From Antarcticibacterium sp. 1MA-6-2 (GTDB taxonomy: Bacteria; Bacteroidota; Bacteroidia; Flavobacteriales; Flavobacteriaceae): DNA of 64,000 nt. Location: contig NZ_CP091036.1 in assembly GCF_021535135.1 (NCBI RefSeq), positions 3,472,001 to 3,536,000 on the forward strand, in the 5' to 3' direction. The position numbers were made by a program, and so were the translations under genes. Shown one piece after another: positions 60,357 to 64,000 of the stretch (position 1 is its first letter; each line of letters opens with the position of its first letter). The notes under the pieces were generated by a model. The model worked only from the letters and a program-made list of their open reading frames with translations, was not told where the DNA came from and did not search any database.

Positions 60357-61676
60357 TTAAAAAGAATTGGCAACAATTTGTTCGAATAGCTCCTGCTGTC
60401 CGCTTATTTGTCTTGGCTCTCCGCCATCTTTTGCGATCTTGCTCAGTTCTTCCAGGGAAAGTTCTCCTTTTTCAAACTTAGCACCATTACCGCTGTCAAA
60501 GGATTCATAACGCTTTCTTCGTAATTCCTTATAATTGGAATTTTGAAGAATATTATCAGCTGCTATAAGTCCGCGTGCAAAGGTATCCATACCTACTACA
60601 TGGGCAATAAACTTATCTTCAAGATCTGTTGAATTCCTTCTTACTTTGGCATCGAAATTAATACCACCACCCTGAATTCCTCCTCCTTCAAGGATGATGA
60701 GCATAGCCTGGGTGATCTCAAAAACATCTATAGGAAACTGGTCTGTATCCCAGCCATTTTGATAGTCACCTCTGTTTGCATCTATACTACCCAACATTCC
60801 CGCATCAACGGCTACCTGTAATTCATGTTCAAAAGTATGACCTGCAAGGGTAGCATGGTTCACCTCAAGGTTTAATTTGAAATCATTTTCAAGACCGTAT
60901 TTATTGATAAAAGCCAGGGAAGTAGCTGCATCATAATCATACTGGTGCTTGGTAGGTTCCATAGGTTTAGGCTCGATAAGGAAATTTCCTTTAAAGCCCT
61001 GGCTACGTGCATAATCTTTACAGGTATTTAAAAATCTTCCAAGATGATCCTGCTCGCGTTTCATATCTGTATTTAAAAGGCTCATATAACCTTCACGGCC
61101 ACCCCAGAAAACGTAATTTTCACCTCCAAGGGCAATAGTAGCATCTATGGCAATTTTAGCCTGTGCCCCGGCATAAGCCAGTACATCAAAATTGGGATTG
61201 GTAGCGGCTCCATTCATGTATCGGGTATTACTGAAAAGGTTTGATGTTCCCCACAATAATTTTATTCCCGTTTCCTGTTGTTTTTGCTTGGCGTAATCCA
61301 CCATTGTTTGCAACCTCTTCTCAAATTCTCCCAGCGTGGGAGCATCATCTACTACATCAACGTCATGGAAACAATAGAATTCCAGTCCAAGTTTTTGAAT
61401 AAATTCGAAAGCCGCATCCATTTTGTCTTTGGCCCTGGTGATTGCGTCACTGCTCTTATCCCATTCAAAAACTTCAGTAGGTCCTCCAAAAGGATCTGAT
61501 CCTGTATTGTTTAAGGTATGCCAGTAGGCCATCGCAAACCGCGTATGCTCCTTCAGGGTTTTACCTGCAACTACTTTATTCTCATCGTAATATTTAAAAG
61601 CTAAAGGATTGTTACTCCCTTTCCCTTCAAACTTGACTTTTTCTACGTTTTTAAAAAATTTGTTCTCCATGATCAT
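60357..61676 (-). CDS. xylA: Xylose isomerase
   Basis: Class II xylose isomerase of 439 residues, the usual length in Bacteroidota. It interconverts D-xylose and D-xylulose with two divalent metals. The catalytic His and Asp are in FHDVDVV, the tryptophan and Glu block in FWGGREGY, and metal ligands in [33 protein letters not shown] and SIDANRGD. The start overlaps the xylB stop by four bases (ATGA-type coupling at 61673-61676), so the two are co-translated. The frame is intact and the protein is fully conserved. Confidence 0.97.
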   Translation of the reverse strand: MIMENKFFKNVEKVKFEGKGSNNPLAFKYYDENKVVAGKTLKEHTRFAMAYWHTLNNTGSDPFGGPTEVFEWDKSSDAITRAKDKMDAAFEFIQKLGLEFYCFHDVDVVDDAPTLGEFEKRLQTMVDYAKQKQQETGIKLLWGTSNLFSNTRYMNGAATNPNFDVLAYAGAQAKIAIDATIALGGENYVFWGGREGYMSLLNTDMKREQDHLGRFLNTCKDYARSQGFKGNFLIEPKPMEPTKHQYDYDAATSLAFINKYGLENDFKLNLEVNHATLAGHTFEHELQVAVDAGMLGSIDANRGDYQNGWDTDQFPIDVFEITQAMLIILEGGGIQGGGINFDAKVRRNSTDLEDKFIAHVVGMDTFARGLIAADNILQNSNYKELRRKRYESFDSGNGAKFEKGELSLEELSKIAKDGGEPRQISGQQELFEQIVANSF

Positions 61677-63166
61677 TGTTTTATTTTAATATTTGCTTTC
61701 CATTCTTCGTAAATTTCCTGGTACTGTAAAGAGAGCTCCTTTTGTGGCTCAATAGTATCAAGACACTTTAAGCTATTAAAGGCTTCTTCGAATTGGGAAT
61801 AAAATCCATAACCATAAGCTGCACCCCTGGCAGCGCCTTCAGATCCCGATGTATTGTAAAGTTCTAAAGTTGTTTGAGTGGTACTGGTGAAAATTTCCCT
61901 GAAGACCGGGCTTAAAAATAGATTTTCCTTTCCTGCCCTGATAACCTGCCCGGTTGCCCCGAGAGACTTCATTACTTCAAAGCCGTAATTCATGGCAAAT
62001 ACAATTCCCTCACAGGCAGATCTTACCAGGTGTGCGGGTTTATGTATGTTGAAGTTAAGATTTTCAATTCCGGAATTCACTTCTTTATTATTAAAAATTC
62101 TTTCAACTCCATTTCCAAAAGGATAGAATCTTAAACCATCACTTCCGGGATCTACTTTTGAAGCCTCGGCATTTAATTTTTCATAAGAAACCATTTCCTC
62201 CCGGCCATAGGATAGTAATTTTCTAAGCCATTGATAGGTGATTCCTGATCCATTAATACAAAGCAGGACACCGTTAGATTTTTGAAGTTCTGTGTCGTTA
62301 ACGTGTAAAAAAGTATTAATTCTGTTTTGTGCATCGCCTGTATTTTCATCAGTAACAGCATACATTACTGCAGAAGTACCTGCCGTGGTGGCGATATCCC
62401 CGCTTTTAAGAACATTCAGGGAAAAAGCATTATTTGGTTGATCTCCTGCGCGATAAGTAATTTTAACTTCGGAAGCAAGGCCTAATTCTGCAGCCATTTC
62501 AGCACTAACTGTTGCCTGATGGCCAAAGTTGGGAACAACCTCAGGAATAAGATCTATGGAAATCTCCATTTGATCTAAAACCTGTGAGGCAATTTTACCT
62601 TTAGAAAAATCCCATAATGCTGCTTCAGATAATCCTGAAGTACTTATTTGAGGAACTCCCGATAGTTTTGCGGCAATAAAGTCGCCGGGGAGCATCATAA
62701 ATGAAGCCTTTTTAAAAACTTCCGGCTCGTTATCTTTTACCCATTTAAGCTTTGATGCTGTAAAATTTCCTGGGCTCCCTAAGATCTGGCTCTGGCAAAC
62801 TTCAGCTCCTATAGCCTGGTATACCTTATTTCCAATTTCCACCGCCCTGCTATCGCACCAAATTATCGATGGACGTACCGGGTTTAGTTTATCATCAGTA
62901 AGCACCAGTCCGTGCATTTGATAAGCTATTCCTATTCCCTTTATTTTTTTGAGATCTATATTGTTCTTTTCTTTAAGCAGTCCAAATCCCTGTTTCACAT
63001 ATTCCCACCACATGTTGGGATCCTGCTCTGCCCAACCAAACCTGGGGGCTTGAATTTCCATTTCATTTTCCGGAACTTTAACCGAACATATGCTTAAGCC
63101 CTTATCCCCATCTAAAATTGATAATTTAATTGAAGAGCTACCAAGATCTATCCCTAAGAAGTACAT
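61673..63166 (-). CDS. xylB: Xylulokinase
   Basis: FGGY-family xylulokinase of 497 residues. It phosphorylates D-xylulose to xylulose-5-phosphate for the pentose phosphate pathway. The N-terminal phosphate loop is [14 protein letters not shown], the substrate region includes AYQMHGLV and [12 protein letters not shown], and the ATP domain includes [11 protein letters not shown] and [13 protein letters not shown]. It overlaps xylA by four bases and is preceded by the sugar-porter gene with a 15-base gap, so the order is transporter, xylB, xylA in one operon. Frame intact. Confidence 0.95.
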   Translation of the reverse strand: MYFLGIDLGSSSIKLSILDGDKGLSICSVKVPENEMEIQAPRFGWAEQDPNMWWEYVKQGFGLLKEKNNIDLKKIKGIGIAYQMHGLVLTDDKLNPVRPSIIWCDSRAVEIGNKVYQAIGAEVCQSQILGSPGNFTASKLKWVKDNEPEVFKKASFMMLPGDFIAAKLSGVPQISTSGLSEAALWDFSKGKIASQVLDQMEISIDLIPEVVPNFGHQATVSAEMAAELGLASEVKITYRAGDQPNNAFSLNVLKSGDIATTAGTSAVMYAVTDENTGDAQNRINTFLHVNDTELQKSNGVLLCINGSGITYQWLRKLLSYGREEMVSYEKLNAEASKVDPGSDGLRFYPFGNGVERIFNNKEVNSGIENLNFNIHKPAHLVRSACEGIVFAMNYGFEVMKSLGATGQVIRAGKENLFLSPVFREIFTSTTQTTLELYNTSGSEGAARGAAYGYGFYSQFEEAFNSLKCLDTIEPQKELSLQYQEIYEEWKANIKIKQ

Positions 63167-63181
63167 AAAATTTAATTTTAA

Positions 63182-64000
63182 TTATTCAATTTCCTTATTA
63201 CCCCTCCAGATCTCTTCCATATCTTCCAGAGTTCTTCCTTTTGTCTCAGGAACAAATTTCCAGATAAATAATCCCGAGAGTACAGCCATGCCACCATAAA
63301 TCCAGTATGGAAATCCCTGGTTGAAGGTCTCTACAAGGAAGCTGTTGTTGTTCATCATAGGGAAGGTCCAGGAAACAAGTAAATTTGCCAGCCATTGTAC
63401 AGCTACTGCAACCGCCATTACCCCTTTAATGGAATTAGGGAAAATTTCTGAAAGTAAAACCCATACCACCGGGCCCCAGGACATAGCAAAAGCGGCGATA
63501 TATAACAGCATAAGCAATAATGCAAGCATACCAGTATTCCCGGTATATAAAGCAAAGCCAAGGCCAATCATACTAAAAGCCATTACAGCACTACCAATCA
63601 TCATCAATTTTTTACGGCCAAAATTGTCCACACTAAAAATGGCCACTACAGTAAAGATCATATTGATCGCCCCCACAATAATGGTTTGCAGCAAGGAAGC
63701 ATCGGTTTCCATTCCCATACCGCGGAATATTTCAGGCGCGTAATACAGTACTACATTAATACCTACAAACTGCTGAAAAACTGAAAGTAGCAGACCAATT
63801 ACAACTACTCCCCATCCAAATGCCAGCCAGTGTGCTTTTTTTACGCTGAAAGAGGCTTTTATATCCCTAAGTATATTCCGGGCATTTTCAGGAGGATTAA
63901 GTTTATTTAAAACCTTCATAGCTTCTTCATCCTTGCCCTTCATTACCTGAAATCTGGGAGTTTTTGGAACCAGAAGCAAGCATATAAAAAACAGAAAAGA
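63182..64000 (-). CDS. xylE: MFS xylose-type sugar porter (partial, runs off window)
   Basis: C-terminal 270 or so residues of a sugar-porter MFS symporter. The reading frame is still open at 64000, so the true start lies outside; the internal Met at 63979 is not the start. Visible marks are VPKTPRFQVMKG (the PESPRWL-type loop), FVGINVVLYYAPEIFRGMG, DNFGRKKLM, AMSWGPVVWVLLSEIFPNSIKG and PETKGRTLEDMEEIW. As the first visible gene of the porter-xylB-xylA operon it almost certainly imports xylose with protons; the symbol is assigned on that context and the XylE-like signatures. Confidence 0.88.
   Translation of the reverse strand, partial: SFLFFICLLLVPKTPRFQVMKGKDEEAMKVLNKLNPPENARNILRDIKASFSVKKAHWLAFGWGVVVIGLLLSVFQQFVGINVVLYYAPEIFRGMGMETDASLLQTIIVGAINMIFTVVAIFSVDNFGRKKLMMIGSAVMAFSMIGLGFALYTGNTGMLALLLMLLYIAAFAMSWGPVVWVLLSEIFPNSIKGVMAVAVAVQWLANLLVSWTFPMMNNNSFLVETFNQGFPYWIYGGMAVLSGLFIWKFVPETKGRTLEDMEEIWRGNKEIE

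Overview
The window looks like an AT-rich chromosomal segment of a marine or soil Bacteroidota, most likely a flavobacterium. The evidence is three SusC/SusD outer-membrane glycan-uptake pairs, many signal-peptide and lipobox proteins, little Shine-Dalgarno signal, and -7 promoter boxes of the TAnnTTTG type. It is an accessory, sugar-catabolic region. I see no rRNA, tRNA, CRISPR array, IS element or phage gene.

Layout. (1) 0.3-5.2 kb: a membrane propeller/Y_Y_Y/LuxR-HTH regulator (minus strand), a CE4 deacetylase and a DeoR-type repressor. (2) 5.2-10.0 kb, minus strand: a tight glycerol operon, glpD-glpK-glpF plus a lipoprotein glycerophosphodiesterase. (3) 10.2-23.3 kb: SusC/SusD pair 1, a periplasmic calcineurin-like phosphoesterase, an SGNH hydrolase, two GH92 alpha-mannosidases and a VOC protein. 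(4) 23.4-37.4 kb: SusC/SusD pair 2 with a surface lipoprotein, a propeller lipoprotein, a sugar porter, a ROK kinase, a long ManA-type isomerase, a sialate/acetyl-xylan O-acetylesterase and a GntR repressor. (5) 37.9-42.7 kb: CE1-like esterase, NagD-like phosphatase, GH43 and aldo/keto reductase. (6) 42.9-64 kb: two divergent FG-GAP/ASPIC lipoproteins, SusC/SusD pair 3, ThuA-like protein, CE15 glucuronoyl esterase, a DUF255 thioredoxin-fold protein, GH43, xylA, xylB and a xylose-type sugar porter running off the window end.

How the parts fit. The GH92, ManA and ROK genes point to mannose-containing glycans. CE15, GH43, the acetylesterases, xylA and xylB point to (glucurono)xylan. The glp genes and the phosphoesterase beside pair 1 suggest that glycerol-phosphate or phosphorylated substrates are also used. 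A LacI/PurR-type operator, CGNAANCGNTTNCG, recurs in the xylan half and covers the -33 element in front of SusC pair 3.

The most striking signal is not a gene. Fifteen otherwise well-conserved genes are broken by frameshifts or in-frame stops, and in nearly every case the break sits where conserved protein motifs call for the hexamer RCCGGY. In its place the sequence reads CTAAG, CTTAG, CTAGG, CTTAGG, CTAG, CTTA or close variants. Intact RCCGGY survives at only two places, while CCGG in every other flanking context is common and intact. Removing the changes restores every gene to a whole number of codons. The best explanation is systematic miscalling at a modified base in RCCGGY, as by a Cfr10I/BsrFI-specificity methyltransferase encoded elsewhere. 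I therefore annotate the broken genes across their full span as probably intact in the organism.
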